From: Coptis chinensis
Taxonomy: Eukaryota > Streptophyta > Magnoliopsida > Ranunculales > Ranunculaceae
Reading direction: 5' to 3'
Length of the DNA stretch: 64,000 nucleotides
Assembly (NCBI GenBank): GCA_015680905.1
Contig: CM027378.1
Coordinates: 77,901,501 to 77,965,500 of the forward strand
The notes under the pieces are model-generated. The model did no database searches. It was given only the letters and a program-made list of their open reading frames with translations, and had not been told where the DNA came from. This document shows positions 33,270 through 45,617 of this stretch, piece after piece (positions within the stretch are counted from its first letter, which is position 1; every line of letters begins with the position of its first letter). The translations under genes were made by a program, and so were the position numbers.

Positions 33270-35838
33270 CTGGTGATGAAGACATTTTGTTTTTTTTTTT
33301 ACTTTTGGTTCCTCTTAGCTATAATGTGGGGCTAGCTTGTGAAGTTTTTCATAATATGAAAAATATGAAATCTAAGAACGAGGGCTGGATTGCCCTTAAG
33401 CTGGATATGGCTAAAGCTTATGATAGGGTGGAATGGGTCTTTCTAGATAGCATCTTTGAAAAGTTGGGGTTCAATCAGAAGTGGAGACACATGATTCAGC
33501 AATGTGTCTCTACTGTGTCCTTTCAAGTAATGTTAAATGGGTCTCCTCTAGAAAAGTTTGTCCCTGAAAGAGGAGTGAGGCAAGGGGATCCCCTATCCCC
33601 CTACTTGTTCATTCTTGTCTCTAAGGCACTATCTAGGATGGTCACAAAAGCTGAATAGGAAGAGGAGTTGCATGGCATAAATATCAAAAGGCAATCCCCC
33701 TGCTCTAACACACTTGCTTTATGCGGATTATCTCATTCTTTTCACAAAAGCAAATGTGGTGGAGTCAGGGAACCTTAAAAGAATTCTGGATGGTTATTGT
33801 GAGGCTTCTGCCCAAAAGATAAACTTTGAAAAATCTAGTGTGCTCTTTAGTAGAAATGTGTCTTATAGACAAAAATTCAGACTTAAAAGATTCTGAAAAG
33901 TTAGGAATTTTGCTCCTAAAGAAAAATATCTTGGTGTTCCCATCATGTTATCAAGGAAAAAGTCTGAGGACTTTGATTACTTGGTGGACAAGATTCATAA
34001 CAAAATTAAAAGATGGAGAGCTAAGGTTCTGTCCCAAGATGGCAGGACAACTCTCATCCAAGTTGTGATTCAGTCTACCCCCCTATATGCTATGTTAACT
34101 TATGTGCTCCATGTCTCAACTTGCACTAAGATTGATAAGACATGTAGGGACTTCTAGTGGGCAGGCAAGGAACAAACTAAAAGTGTCAACACCATAGGGT
34201 GGGAGCAAATATGCCAACCTAAAGATATTGGAGGGTTGGGTCTAAAGAAAGCTAGAGATATGAATGTAGCCATGTTGGCTAAACTACCATGGAAAGCTGC
34301 TACGGATACTCAGTCTCTCTGGACTAGAACTCTGTTTAGCATCTATGGTAAACATTGGATAGGGGATGTTAAAAAACCCCCAGACAAAGCTTCTTACTTT
34401 TGGAAAGGCATCCATAAGACTTTTAATGACATAAGTGGGGGTTTGATCTGGGCTATAGGCAATGAGAATTCTATCTCAGCCCTAAAAGACCCATGGCTGA
34501 AATGTAATGGAAAACCTATAACTCTGGAGGAGTTGGGGGTGGGTGCTTGCACCTACCTTGGAAAAATATGTGGTCTCTGACTTGTTTATGCCAAATAAGA
34601 GTGGGTGAGATGAGGCTAAACTTAGCCTTCATCTCAACCCCTTTATTAGCAGCAAGGTTCTAGAAGTCAAAGTCAGACCTGAGGTGAATACTACTGACAA
34701 AATGAAATGGGAGAAAGACAAGTATGGAAAAATTATTGTTAAATTAGCTTATAACTTTCTTAAGCCAAAGGAGGAGGTGGGCCAAAGCTCTAGCTGTAAC
34801 CCCCTCACCCTCAAGCATATCTGGAAGGCTCCTATCCCAGCATACATACAAATGTTTCTCTGGAAACTATACATGCAGATATTACCTATGGGAGATGTCC
34901 TAGCAGAAAGAAGATTAAAAGGGGACTTCTCCTGTCTTTTCTATCCCAAGGAGCTGGAGTCAGTAGAACACTTGTTCTTTACCTGTGAATGGGTAAGGAC
35001 AGTGTGGTTTAGGTCTCATGTTGGCATGAGAATGCACAAGGAACAACATATCTCCTTGAGAGAAAGAATTGATCTGATCTTGGCATGGTGCTGCAGTTCT
35101 GACACAGAGCTTAGGCTGCCTGGTACCCACATTGTTGTCTTGATTCAGCAGATTTGGCAAGCTAGGAATTACCTTAAATTTGAAAATAGGAAAGCTAATC
35201 GTGAAAAGCTGATAAGGGGAAGCATAATTCTGGCAGAGAAATGCTATCTGGCATTTAGAGAAGATTATCTCAACTCAAAACCTGTTTTAGATATAGTAGA
35301 GAATAATTTTGAGAATGTTTTTCCTCTTATGCCAAATGATAGTATAATCATTAGATTTGATGCTTCCTTTTACAGGCAGTATGGATGGGATGGAGCTGGA
35401 GCTATTGCTGCAGACAGTGAGGGAGTCATAGTAGGAGCAGCTGTTCGAAGGTTTAAAGCTTTGGAAGTGGCAGAAATTGAGTTGGGAGCAGCTGAAGTCG
35501 CAATGCTGCTTGCAAAGCATCTTGGAAGACAACATTTTGTGTTAGAAGGGGATAATCTTGAAGTGATTAGAGCCTTACAGGGTAGCTCTTGTAGATGGAA
35601 TTGGGAAGGGGTTAAGAATCATATTATATCCTTAGGGTCAGGTCTTAGGTCTTTTGCTTTTAGATGGATCAGTAGGGGCTTTAATGGGGATGCAGACTCG
35701 CTAGCTACTTGGTCATATCAACAGTTAGGAAGGTCTGATCTTCCAAGGTGTATGTTAGTCTCAAACTGCTATCCAATGTCTGTGTGATATTTGCAATATA
35801 TATATGGTAGTATGATTTGTAAAAAAAAAAAAAAAAAA
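33270..35838 (+). mobile_element. 5'-truncated LINE retrotransposon
   Basis: An L1-type plant LINE. The left end falls inside the reverse transcriptase domain near 33270, next to a T run. The right end is a poly(A) tract of about 18 A at 35821-35838. ORF1, the endonuclease and the N-terminal reverse transcriptase are absent. A clear target duplication was not found; a shared CATTAG on both sides is too short. Confidence 0.88.
33287..35787 (+). pseudogene. LINE ORF2 remnant: reverse transcriptase, zf-RVT, RNase H
   Basis: 33287-33658 holds reverse transcriptase motifs LKLDMAKAYDRVEW (first catalytic Asp) and RGVRQGDPLSPYLFIL. The catalytic loop near 33717 reads YADY where family members have YADD. 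Frameshifts and stops follow through 33700-34580. The longest frame, 34684-35787 (367 codons), contains a zf-RVT region (HIWKAPIPAYIQMFLWKL...CEW.RTVWF) and a C-terminal RNase H domain (IIRFDASF, EIELGAAEVAMLLAKHL, LEGDNLEVIRAL, DADSLA). An RNase H at the end of ORF2 is known in some plant L1 lineages. Not functional. Confidence 0.9.
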
Positions 35839-36400
35839 GTTCATTAGCGCATAAGGAGAAGGTTCGTTAATGTGAGTAAAGAATTCTGGCATAGAAACTT
35901 TGACAGAGTAACTCATGATGTGAATAAGACAAACTCGCTCCTGAGGCCTATCCTTGTATTTACTTTGATGTTGTAAAGCTTGATTGGTTAAAAAAATATT
36001 TTTCTTTTACACGTTCAATGTTGTTGTTTTTGTGGTTTGTGTGGAAGTTAGTGAGATTATACTTAGATACGCATGTTGTCTTCTTTATGCTTCACTGAAG
36101 TATGTTGTGGCAATAACTAATAAATATTACGCAAAAGCAAAGATGATCTGAATATTTTGATGAATTCTGACCAATTGTAAAGTATCGGTTTGTATTATGA
36201 CTGAAGAAAGATGCCACCCACTACGTGTTTGTCACTCCGGAAAAGGAAGAATTGCATTATTAATAGTAACAGCAATAACATTATTTTAATTCGATATGCC
36301 CAGATGAATAACTTAGGTTCTTAACAACAGGTATTCCGTTGAAGTATGAATAGGACATCAATCAGCTTTTACTCATACAATACTTCCTTGTTATCATATT
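35839..36400. other. Spacer between LINE and RTF1-like fragment
   Basis: AT-rich with no coding signal. It may be the 3' flank of the minus-strand RTF1-like sequence. Confidence 0.4.
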
Positions 36401-37213
36401 TCACATAAGACCTCTGCGTCGCTTGTTGTCACTAACCGTCAGTGTGAGCGCGTGCCTCTTACCATCATTCTCTGGGACTTTGCGCCCAATGGTGGCCTCT
36501 ATCCTTTGCTTTCTTCCCATATATCCTTTGCGGAATCCCTAAGAATCGCTTCAAAATTATCCAAATGAGATTTCAAGCGGTGAAACTGCGCAAGGAGTTT
36601 GACCACGGTTCCTTGATCAACGGGAGCATTTGTATCTACCAATTTTCTTGCATTGGCTATCGCTTCCAAAGCTGCCGCTTGTCCGTACTCAAATTAGCCA
36701 CTCCAAAGACCCTGCTACTAATGATCCACTACCTACACCTAATCCTCGATTCAAAGAAGAACGTCCTCATTTGCGTAAGCTGCGGCCTCATCTCCTCCTG
36801 CGGTGTTTGATACATAATAGTTTCTTGACCTCGTCCATCCCCTAGAGAATGGATCATATCCTTCTTCACCCTCTCTCAAGCCCGTGTTAATTGCCTTCTT
36901 TTCAAATGCCATTTTGAAGTTCTCCGCCCTCTTTTTCTTGTTCATTTCCACCAACCTCACAGCCTTGGTGTCCAATCCCTTTTTCTGCTTAGAAATTGCC
37001 TCCAGTTCCTTCAGCCTGGCCTGGATCCTCTCCACTTCCGCCTTATTCCGCTTGCTCTCTGCCACCTCCATTTCTCTCATCAAGCGTTCTTTTTCAGCTG
37101 CAATGTTCAATGGCCTCAACGACGCTGATTTCTTCTCCTGCAACATTATTTTCACAGTTTCCGATGAGTAAACATAACTGATTGCCTTCTGTATTGTCCA
37201 CAGGAGTAAAATT
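36401..37213 (-). pseudogene. RTF1/VIP5-like (PAF1 complex subunit) C-terminal fragment
   Basis: Minus strand. The intact-looking stretch (about 37180-36755) has SYVYSSETVKIMLQEKKSAS, a charged coiled coil (EKERLMREMEVAESKRNKAE), KAVRLVEMNKKKRAENFKMA and YDPFSRGWTRSRNYY. After a stop, decayed continuation in other frames gives KLVDTNAPVDQG and then IEATIGRKVPENDGKRHALT with SDNKRRRGL ending at 36401. This is the order of the region after the Plus-3 domain in plant RTF1 (VIP5), a PAF1 complex component acting in transcription elongation. Stops and frame changes, plus the absence of the Plus-3 domain upstream, mark it as a fragment. No introns are evident within it. Confidence 0.75.
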
Positions 37214-38756
37214 TTATACCAACAGACAACCACATCCATTAACTCTGCAAGATATTCCATTCAATGTAGTCGTTCTCATCCACCCTATCAATAGTTGCAC
37301 TTCTTCAAACTGCCAAAAACACACTAAGGCAAAGTATATCCTCTTCCCAACCTTAAATATTCTACCTCTCCATGCTAATGCATGTGTGCCTTTAATTGTA
37401 TTTCCCATAACCCCATGACATACTATCAAACTGTTAATGAACACCTAGCATAGTAGTTGACTCAACAGGTTACCTAAGATATTTACACATAATTTATGGC
37501 TTCAAACTTCAAAAACCATTACGGTCAGCGGCTTTTAAATGACAATCTGGGACTTTATGGTCTGTGTATTGGATTAGTTTCATGGTCACCAAGGAATATC
37601 TATAAAATAGTTGTCAAATAAAAAATTAAAATAAAAGGCAAAGTAATTAAGGTGGAAGCAGAGATTCTATTTCTTCAACGTGAATGTTATGTCTAGACTG
37701 GCTTTGGCCAAAAACTAAAAGAAGAAAATAATTCAACTTAATATGACACATAACCTTAGACATAAGTCAAACAGAAATAAATCCAAATTTAGATTTATAT
37801 ATACCTCATGAGCAGACTACCATGGTTGATGGATCATATTTGAGTTATGCAACATTTGAAACAACAAAAGTCTTAATTGATTTCTGCATGCTAGACCTGC
37901 AAAGTTCATTCAAACCATTTTCTGATATTCTATGATTTTCTTGGAATGCTACACTTTTTCGATGATGATGTAATGTTTAAATTACTGCTTTAAATTTCAT
38001 CTTAAACAAAAGCAGAGAAACTTTGTAAATTTTGCAAAGTATGTGCTTACATAATCCTGTTCCAAAGAATATATAGGTCAAAGTTGTGAATAATGCTTGC
38101 ATAGTGCAGACACATTGATGCAACATCAAATACAATGCAACAACTATCTCCTGGTTGAAGAATGGTCTATAAATTACCATGGCGCACATGGAATCCCATT
38201 GCCTTTAATATAACTTGAAGAATAGTACCTTTACAGATCCCCATCTTCAGATTCTCAATACTCCAAAGACATACCCTTAATTAACCTATAATGATACTCT
38301 TAGTGAACATTCTCATCCCTTACGACATACAATCCCAAATGACAATCAAAAAACCACCATGCAATTACATTAATATGATTATATAATGCAATTAAAAATT
38401 ATCAATGCAACACTTCAAACATTTAACAATTTACATCAAAGCAAAACCTAAATCCTTTATTCTATTGAACTCCTAGTCAATAAGTCAAGGAATAAAGATC
38501 CCTAGAAGGAAGCATTCTCTTGACAAAGAACATCTAACTCTTAAAAGTCATGCTAAACACCTAGTTTTGTCTCCAATGAAAAGTCATACTGAACACCTAG
38601 TTTCTTTTCCAATGAACTATTTTTTGTGTAAAATTCCAACTACCTGGATGCAGTGAATGTACTACTATATGAATGTAATACCATATTGGTTGTAGCAAAG
38701 TGTAAATTACTTCTGTGATATAGGCTACGTGCTATAATTGTTTGTAACCCACTATT

Positions 38757-38812
<56 letters not shown>

Positions 38813-39310
38813 TCATCAAATGACTTGCATCAAGATATATTTGTGCTCCCAAATGTGCCCCCACCAAATAGAATCAATCTCAAACAAACAAAAACAATGG
38901 AAACCCAAATTCACATAAAAAGAATCATTTAATTTCAATTTAATCAATAAGATCATCTCCACACCTTCATATTCAGAACCCATCATTAATTTCAGAAATT
39001 AAACAAACCCCAATAAATCACAAATCTAGGAGATGAAAAAAAAAGAATTTGGGTTTGGTTTTGGTTTTGGTTATCATCAGAATGTTCAGATAAAAACACC
39101 AAAAAAGGCAGAGATACAAATAAAGAGAGGAAAATCTAATACCTTCCTCCCCAAAGTCCCAAACTCTCTCTCTATCTCTACCAAACTGCAATGCTTTGCT
39201 TTTTCAATAGTGTAACGTCTTCAGACGAATGGTCTTTTTCTTCACACCAAACCTTATAACCAAAAAGAAAAACAAACAGTGAGGAGTTGTTTGTCGCCTT
39301 TGTTTAAGGA
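37214..39310. other. Spacer; possible further decayed gene parts; A50 tract
   Basis: The minus frame 37214-37444 continues upstream of the RTF1-like fragment but is not recognisable. A homopolymer of 50 A lies at 38760-38809 and could be the tail of a retroposed sequence in plus orientation; no SINE promoter boxes or target duplication were identified. Confidence 0.4.
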
Positions 39311-39313
39311 GTT

Positions 39314-39603
39314 GATGGCTTCTGCTATTAATGGACCTGGGAATTTTATAGGGTTTGGAGGAATGGGGGTTGAATCCGTTTGCGATGAATTTTGGTGGCG
39401 GGGGTGATTCTTCATCGATGTTGGGTTTTTTGAGTGGTGGAGAGAAGGAGGTGATGGATGAGAAATGGAGGAAGCAACAGATTTTAGAGTTGGAGGTTTA
39501 TTTGAAGTGGGTGGAATTGGTTCACTTTTCAGGTTTATGTTTGTTTAAGAATGGAGATAAGAGAAAGAGAAAGGTTTTTTGTTTTTTTTTTACGAACTAT
39601 TGA
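39314..39603 (+). other. Frame-broken ORF with Gly-rich start, unrecognised
   Basis: ATG at 39314 gives MASAINGPGNFIGFGG. After a one-base frame change, the frame from 39355 continues LNPFAMNFGGGGDSSSMLGF and then KEVMDEKWRKQQILELEVYL. The two frames read as one protein-like sequence, so this may be a broken first exon of some plant gene. No family is recognised. A leader with CT repeats lies just upstream (39160-39180). Confidence 0.25.
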
Positions 39604-42600
39604 AAAGGGCGTGGATTTGCTTTTTTTTTTTTATGCGGACGGTGACGTGTCTCTATTAGAATAAAAAAGGGGTTGACGTGTTTTACTAAGAGCATTCTCA
39701 ACCATTGAGTATTCATGGTCTTTGATTACTACAACTTTTGGTGGATAAATAGTACATTAGTATTACTACTACTTTCATATTTTTGGGAAAGTTAGGATGG
39801 GCAGCTAGATCCATCCGCCCTGCCCCTTGTTCTAAGGCACAACCTTACAATTGTTAAGAGTAACATTTAATTTTCTTTTCTTTATGGTTATATGGTGGAT
39901 CGAGACTAATCATTTATTTTTATTTTTACCAAAAATAGACTAATTATTTATTTATTTATTTTTTCAATGTTAAAATAATTTTAATGGGACACATCTTTGA
40001 TGTCATGTGAGAATTAATTCAGATTATGATAATGCCTTCACCACTACCCTACTATGCAATGCTAAAACTTATACTACCGTGCTACAATGCTACTACTATC
40101 ACACATGATTTTATTTTTTTCTTTTATTGAAACATTAAACAATTGGATTTATTTTGTGCGAAAGTGCAGCATTTTTTATAATAATAAAATTTACTGTAAT
40201 CTTAGAACACAGAGAAAGAAGTTGATCCAGCTAACCCAAGTCACAAACTCACGTCTACTTCATGTAAAAAACAGGATATCCCCTAGATCCCGACCCCCAA
40301 AAGTACAACATAATCAACTAAGAGCACGTCCAATATGATGTTATATGGGGTTGCTAAATGCCATATAGGACTCCAAACACCAAAATATCAGGCTGTTAGA
40401 AAAGTTTTAAATTTGGCTGGTGTGATAAACCAAGTTAAATTTGTGGTCTTGTCTTGTAGTTGCTATAATTATGTTCCAAGAGATGGACGACAAAATTTAT
40501 GCTATTTGTACGCTAAATTTCAACAAACGACACATTTTCTGCTCTCTATGCTTTAACTTTCAATTTAAAGTTTAGAAAATATTAGACGGATGACACACTT
40601 TTTGTCAAATTTGACACTTCAACTTTAAAATCTCGATTGGAATTGTTTTTCAGTTTTCACATGACAAATTTGACTTGGCTGACTAAAGTTGCTAAAAAAA
40701 ACTTTAGATGGCCCGTTTTAGCAATTCCCATTGAACTTGCTATAGCACCAAAGTGACCCAGCTACCAAAATAGACAATACTACATATAATTTTTATTTTC
40801 CCTAGCTATCATCTAGCCATCTAGGCACCTTCTTTATAATGGCAACACTTGGATTGGAGTTGGATTGTGGTGACCATTCACAAGAAAAATATAGATATTA
40901 TGCATTTAGTTGGCATCCATCAAGACTTTGTACTATTTTTTCACGGAATGGTATAAATTCAATAGGATAAAAGGAAAGGAAGGTAATCACTTCTGCTACA
41001 TTCATAGCATTTTTAACGGGAAATTAAATAATTAATGACACTATACTCAGTACGTACTTGTTTGTAAGGAAGGAGCTTGTATGACAATTAACTCCTCTGA
41101 TGAGACAATGTTCGAGCCAACTACCATTCTTAAAGTTCAACTCATACAGCGCAAAAGTTCAACAACATTTTATAACAACCGTCAGTTTCTACAGATAAGG
41201 TTGGTTAAAAGCATTGTGACGGGCAATATTACTTGATCAGGATCGCAAGAGTGGACTTCTTCCGAACAAACACTTGAATACTTGATGGATCAATTTTTAA
41301 ATGATTTGTTTGCATTGGGTTTTCAAACATTGATACAGATGTGGATCTTAGTACCTCAATTTTGTGTCTCTTCACGCTCAAAATGTAGCCGGACTTGAAA
41401 GAATTGGAACACTTGTTTTAAGCTGTACCTTTTAAGGTTCCATTTGAGTATTTAACTGTGCACATATGTATGATGCAATCCAAGATTCCTAGTACAGACT
41501 ACATACAATACGAAAATGGATTTTGCCGGTTTTTGGCTTAACTCTTGTTTCTTCCAATTAAGAACCGAATAAAACTTAGAGATTTCTAAAACTTAATAGG
41601 GATCAACCAATCTATCTTCCAGTTAAAATAAGTTTCGATTTTTTTGTCTTCACTATTACCTACTTGTGAATCCCTTTGGTTGAAGTTAAATCTTGATGAC
41701 CTTGCAATTTCAACTTCTGTCAATATAATGCTCACTCAACAATAGCTTTTATTGCTTCTTGTTGTACCTTTCAAATCCTTTTAGATATCTTGTAATTTTG
41801 TTGCTGGAAGCTGGCCAAATAGGACCAAATGCTCTAGTACAAGCTGAAATGTCAAAAGTTTTTTACTAACAAGGTAATCCAAAAAAAAAACAAGGTAATC
41901 CAAGATTCCAAACCACCCTCATGACAGCTTTGAAATCTCAGTAGAAGAACCTATTTTTGTGTGTACGAAATATACGGTCGGATACTATATAGAAATGAAA
42001 TCCTTTCAGACGAGGACCGAACGATCTGAACTTTTCTTTTTGAAAGACATGAAAGTGATCTATCACCGTGCTCCTTGATTATTGATGAAATAAAGTTCTA
42101 CGGTTCTGATTTAATTAATTGCTGTCCCAACACATTTAGACTTCTAGTGTGTACAATGTGCAACACATTTCAAAACATAGCCAAAGCAGGATGTGTCCAA
42201 TACTCCAATGTCCAGTCTACTGTGTTTTAGGACTTCAGGCTAATTTTGCAGAACTTTGCAAATGCAACTTTACGCTATTCATCGCTCCAAGACGTACGTC
42301 AATAACTTCAAAAGTTGCGTTAATCGTATAGCTCAATACATCACCAGTGGAACTCTTAAACCAATCTCATAGCCAACACCGTGTTATTTTTTTAATTTTT
42401 TTTTTCCATTAATCAAATTAATCGTTTACATATCTCCCTTGATCCCAAATTCCCAATTGTCAAATTGACAGGATTTTTTTTTGAATCCCTAGTCAAATTG
42501 AATTGAAAATGCCACAAATTCGAGAGAGTTAATCTCAAGAATCTGTATCTAAGGCTCTAAGTTGGCAGAGAAACTAAAATACAAATTTATTTCACAAATT

Positions 42601-42649
42601 TTGAAGAAGTAAACGAAGAAGAAAAAGGTCAAAACAAAATAACAAAAAA
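39604..42649. other. Spacer with a possible degenerate MITE
   Basis: Mostly AT-rich DNA without genes. The stretch 40322-40746 begins GAGCACGTCCAATATGATG and ends with its loose complement (CCCATTGAACTTGCT), with TTGCTAAA/TTTAGCAA further in. This suggests an old MITE of the kind commonly starting 'gagcatctccaa'. A duplicated ACAAGGTAATCCA(A) occurs near 41868-41900. Confidence 0.35.
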
Positions 42650-43923
42650 CTAACGACCGTCATCTAGTGGTCTAACAGTGTTGTTGTTTTTGCATGGACT
42701 TGGCGGCAGACTACTTTTCCCAGATGCTAGAAGTCGTTGCACAAACTTCTCGATTCTCTCTCCGTTACCCTCCGTCAATAACCGTTTCCCGCCAAACGGC
42801 AACGATTCCACTCCTCTTTCTTTCAACACTTGTTCCACCGACGCTTCCACGTTTTTCTTTACAAAACCGTTCGCCTGTTTCCCATTAATTACATCATTAA
42901 CCAATGAAATTAATAATTAAAGAATGGTCATTATTATTATTGAAGGAAATAATTTATTACCTGAATTCTAACGTAGTCCGTACGATTCCAAGAAAACGCA
43001 TTTCCAAGCATTTGATCAACAGTTTCAGAAACACCATCGAGAGCAATATTAACAACAGATGGCGTAGAACAATCGCCATTACGCGACAGTTTCATAGGAG
43101 AAGAACAAGTCAACGATCCGTTACCAAGTGAAAGAACAAGCAAATCTTCAACACCGTTAACTGACGGAAAATCACGTTTATTATGCAAAACATGAGTGAC
43201 AGCAGCAGCCGTTGGATTATTCATGACTAATCCACCATCAATTGCTAAACAACTAGTTTTCCCATCACTTGAACTTAACTCAAACGGCTTAAAAAGACTC
43301 GGTGTCGCTGACGTGGCACGGCAAACTCTCCATAACTCGAAATCATAACTCAGTGACTCAGTAGCGTCAGCTCTTGAGAATACAAACGGAGCAGAACTGT
43401 TCAGATCGTAACATGGAACAAGCAATGGCTTACAAGTGTCTTTTAGTGTTAAAATCTTGCCATCTTCTCTAGTAAATGCTTCTTTTAACACTTTCTCAAT
43501 GCTTTTGTTGGAAAATCTTTTACGTCGATGAACAATACCACTGCAAACTGGATAGAACATTTCTGACTGTTTACGCGTCAAGAAGTTCACTGCTTCTTTA
43601 GCTGTAAACAATGGACGTCCATTTCCATCATCAGCAGTTAGCATTACGGCATAAAGCGCCCCAATGCCGGTACCAGTGAAAATATCGAAGAAATCAGCGA
43701 TTCTTGAGTTGGAATCGCTAGTTTTGAGTTGGATCTGATCTTCAAGATGGATTAAAGCAGATCCTGAAATGTAACCTTTAGTTCCACCACCATCTATACT
43801 AAGAATACGTACTTTCTTACCTTGGTCACAATGTGAGAGCCATTTTTGCTCAAGTGTTGAGAAAATCTCTAACGTAAGCTTACTTAGTTCCATTTCTGTT
43901 GTAACTGTTTCCATGATGAACAA
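42650..43923 (-). CDS. Patatin-like phospholipase, type III (pPLA-III)
   Basis: Two exons on the minus strand: 42961-43923 and 42650-42874, with an 86-bp GT-AG intron (42875-42960) joining RIQ to ANG in frame; 395 residues. The patatin domain starts with the oxyanion motif DGGGTKG (residues 44-50). The usual lipase GXSXG is GTGIG (84-88) and the Asp motif is DGG (229-231). A Gly at the Ser position is characteristic of plant pPLA-III proteins, which are reported lipid acyl hydrolases despite it. No signal peptide, so likely cytosolic or membrane-associated. The C-terminus is Lys/Ser-rich and ends RPLDDGR. ATG at 43914 is an alternative start three codons in. It stands alone, with no coding neighbour within 5 kb. 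Confidence 0.92.
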
Positions 43924-44157
43924 GTACTTGAAGAGTAGTTGAAGGTGAAGTGAAGTAGTAACGCTGGATGTGTGTATAAGATCCGTGAAAGTGTTAAAGA
44001 TGATCTCACGCTTTGTTAGTGAGAAGCATTAATGGTGGGAAATATCGAAAAATGTTTCTCTAGCTTTCTTTGTGTTTACAGTTGTTATGGCGAATGGAGA
44101 GTTAAGTGAGTTGAGGGAGTAAAAAAAGCCCAAACAAGTGTGAGAGAGAGAAGGGTT

Positions 44158-44192
44158 GGGTTAGGGTTAAGGTTAAGGTTTAGGTTAAGGGG
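44158..44192 (-). promoter_or_regulatory. Telo-box-like repeats upstream of the phospholipase
   Basis: GGTTAGGG, GGTTAAGG and GGTTTAGG repeats on the plus strand, i.e. AAACCTTAACC/CCCTAACCC-type text in gene orientation. Telo-boxes (AAACCCTAA) near start sites are known in plant promoters. Here the repeats lie about 235-270 bp before the ATG, just downstream of a TATA-like box. Confidence 0.5.
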
Positions 44193-44198
44193 GCTGTT

Positions 44199-44206
44199 AT
44201 TTTATA
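44199..44206 (-). promoter_or_regulatory. TATA-like box of the phospholipase gene
   Basis: TATAAAAT on the minus strand, 276 bp upstream of the ATG at 43923. It would place transcription start inside or next to the telo-box-like repeats. Confidence 0.45.
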
Positions 44207-45147
44207 CAAAAAGATTCTGATTCTTTTTTTCTCTGTTTCCTATCGCTTTCTTTTTATCTCTGTTAGTTTTCTTATTTTAATGGAGTTTAATTACTTTTTA
44301 CAGTTTTGATGCAGTAGAGAATAGGAGGCACGTGTAAGGCTCTTTGCCAGTTTGCCGTCGTGCGCACGTGTATCTCTCAGAGGTTTGATTGGTTTAAGAG
44401 TTTTTGCTAAGAGTTCGGCTTTTTAGTCGGCTTGATGCGCGGAGTGGTTTTCTCTTGGGCCGTCATTGGACCAATAAGAAGTTCACCAGAAACAAAGTCT
44501 AACCCCGGCCCATGAGATGGGATGGTTGATTTTTCTGAAGCCCCATGTTAAGTGTGTGGGATTCCCTCCATTTATTGGGTGTGTGTTTTTTAATCTTTGC
44601 GCCAAATCCATTATGGAACCGATAGAAGAAGAAAAAAACATGGAAGTCGCATTTTTTGAGCAAGATGTCTGGAACCAAAGATGAAGACCATGAGTTAATA
44701 CTCATCAAATTCTTTTCTTTACAGTAATCTATGGAATTTTGTATGGTATGTTGCGCGTAGTCTGTTAATTCCCAAAGCAAAGTAAATGAAATCTGCCTAT
44801 TAAGTACATATAGACCGAGTCTTAGACATTGACTGGGTGCTAGACATATTTTGGTTATTTTCAAGAGATGACCAGACAGAACTCTAGTTTTCATGAGCCA
44901 AGGATTTAGTGAAACGTATTTTAGAGGAACACAACCAATTTTTTAAAGAAGTATCGGTCCCCTCCTTGATATCGAGTACCATATGGAAACATGTCTTTTG
45001 GCTTGTGAAATCTGCCTATGAACATCAGGACGGTGACATAGGATTCTTCCTTTGTAGAAGAACAAGTTATTCCCATAACTCATGTCCCCTTCTATGTTCT
45101 TTCTTAGAATGGTTCACTCCATGAAATTTACCAGCAAGCTTGATTGG
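44207..45147. other. Upstream region of the phospholipase, no gene
   Basis: Contains CACGTG-like cores (GGCACGTGT 44327-44335, GCGCACGTGT 44361-44370) that resemble G-boxes. The minus frame 44499-44894 (131 codons) shows no domain and is not supported as a gene. Confidence 0.4.
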
Positions 45148-45150
45148 TTA

Positions 45151-45614
45151 GGGCATCTCCAATGGGGGGTGTAAACTGTATAGAGTGGAAATTTTACACT
45201 CTAAATATCAAAAAACTCTCTCCAATGGGGGTGCTATACCGTAGGTAATAGTGTATTAGCTAATAGAGAGGGTGGGAATTCCCTCGCCATTAGTTAATAA
45301 AAATCGGGCGACACTTTCGAACCGACGTCCCGAGTGAAATAATTTTTCGGACGCCACTTGGAGTAACGCCTCTTTCTAATTCTAAAGTAATTTTTTTAAC
45401 CGGACGCCACCCAAGTGACGAATTAAAGGGGCGCCACTTGGAGTGACGTCCGAGTTTAAAATATATATATTTTTTACACTCTTCCATTGGAGAGTATAGA
45501 GTGTGGATATTTATAAGCTACACAATACTATACAATTAGAGGTGTAAAATCCTAATGGCACTTACGTGGAGCCTAGGTGGAGGTGTAATTTTACACCCCC
45601 CATTGGAGATGCCC
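45151..45614. mobile_element. 464-bp PIF/Harbinger-type (Tourist-like) MITE
   Basis: Perfect 25-bp outer inverted repeats start GGGCATCTCCAATGGGGGGT. TTA duplications lie at 45148-45150 and 45615-45617. Three-base TTA duplications and GGG/GGC tips are typical of PIF/Harbinger. Internal CTCTCCAATGG motifs repeat inward, and a GC-rich centre carries several GGCGCCACTT/GGACGCCAC-like copies. Confidence 0.85.
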
Positions 45615-45617
45615 TTA

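Noticed and set aside
33230-35856. CATTAG on both sides of the LINE as a target duplication
   Set aside because: Six bases only and not directly adjacent to the ends.
38640-38867. ORF with a run of phenylalanine
   Set aside because: Produced by the A50 homopolymer read on the other strand.
44499-44894. 131-codon minus-strand ORF upstream of the phospholipase
   Set aside because: No domain, odd composition, phenylalanine run from a poly-T-like stretch; lies in a promoter region.
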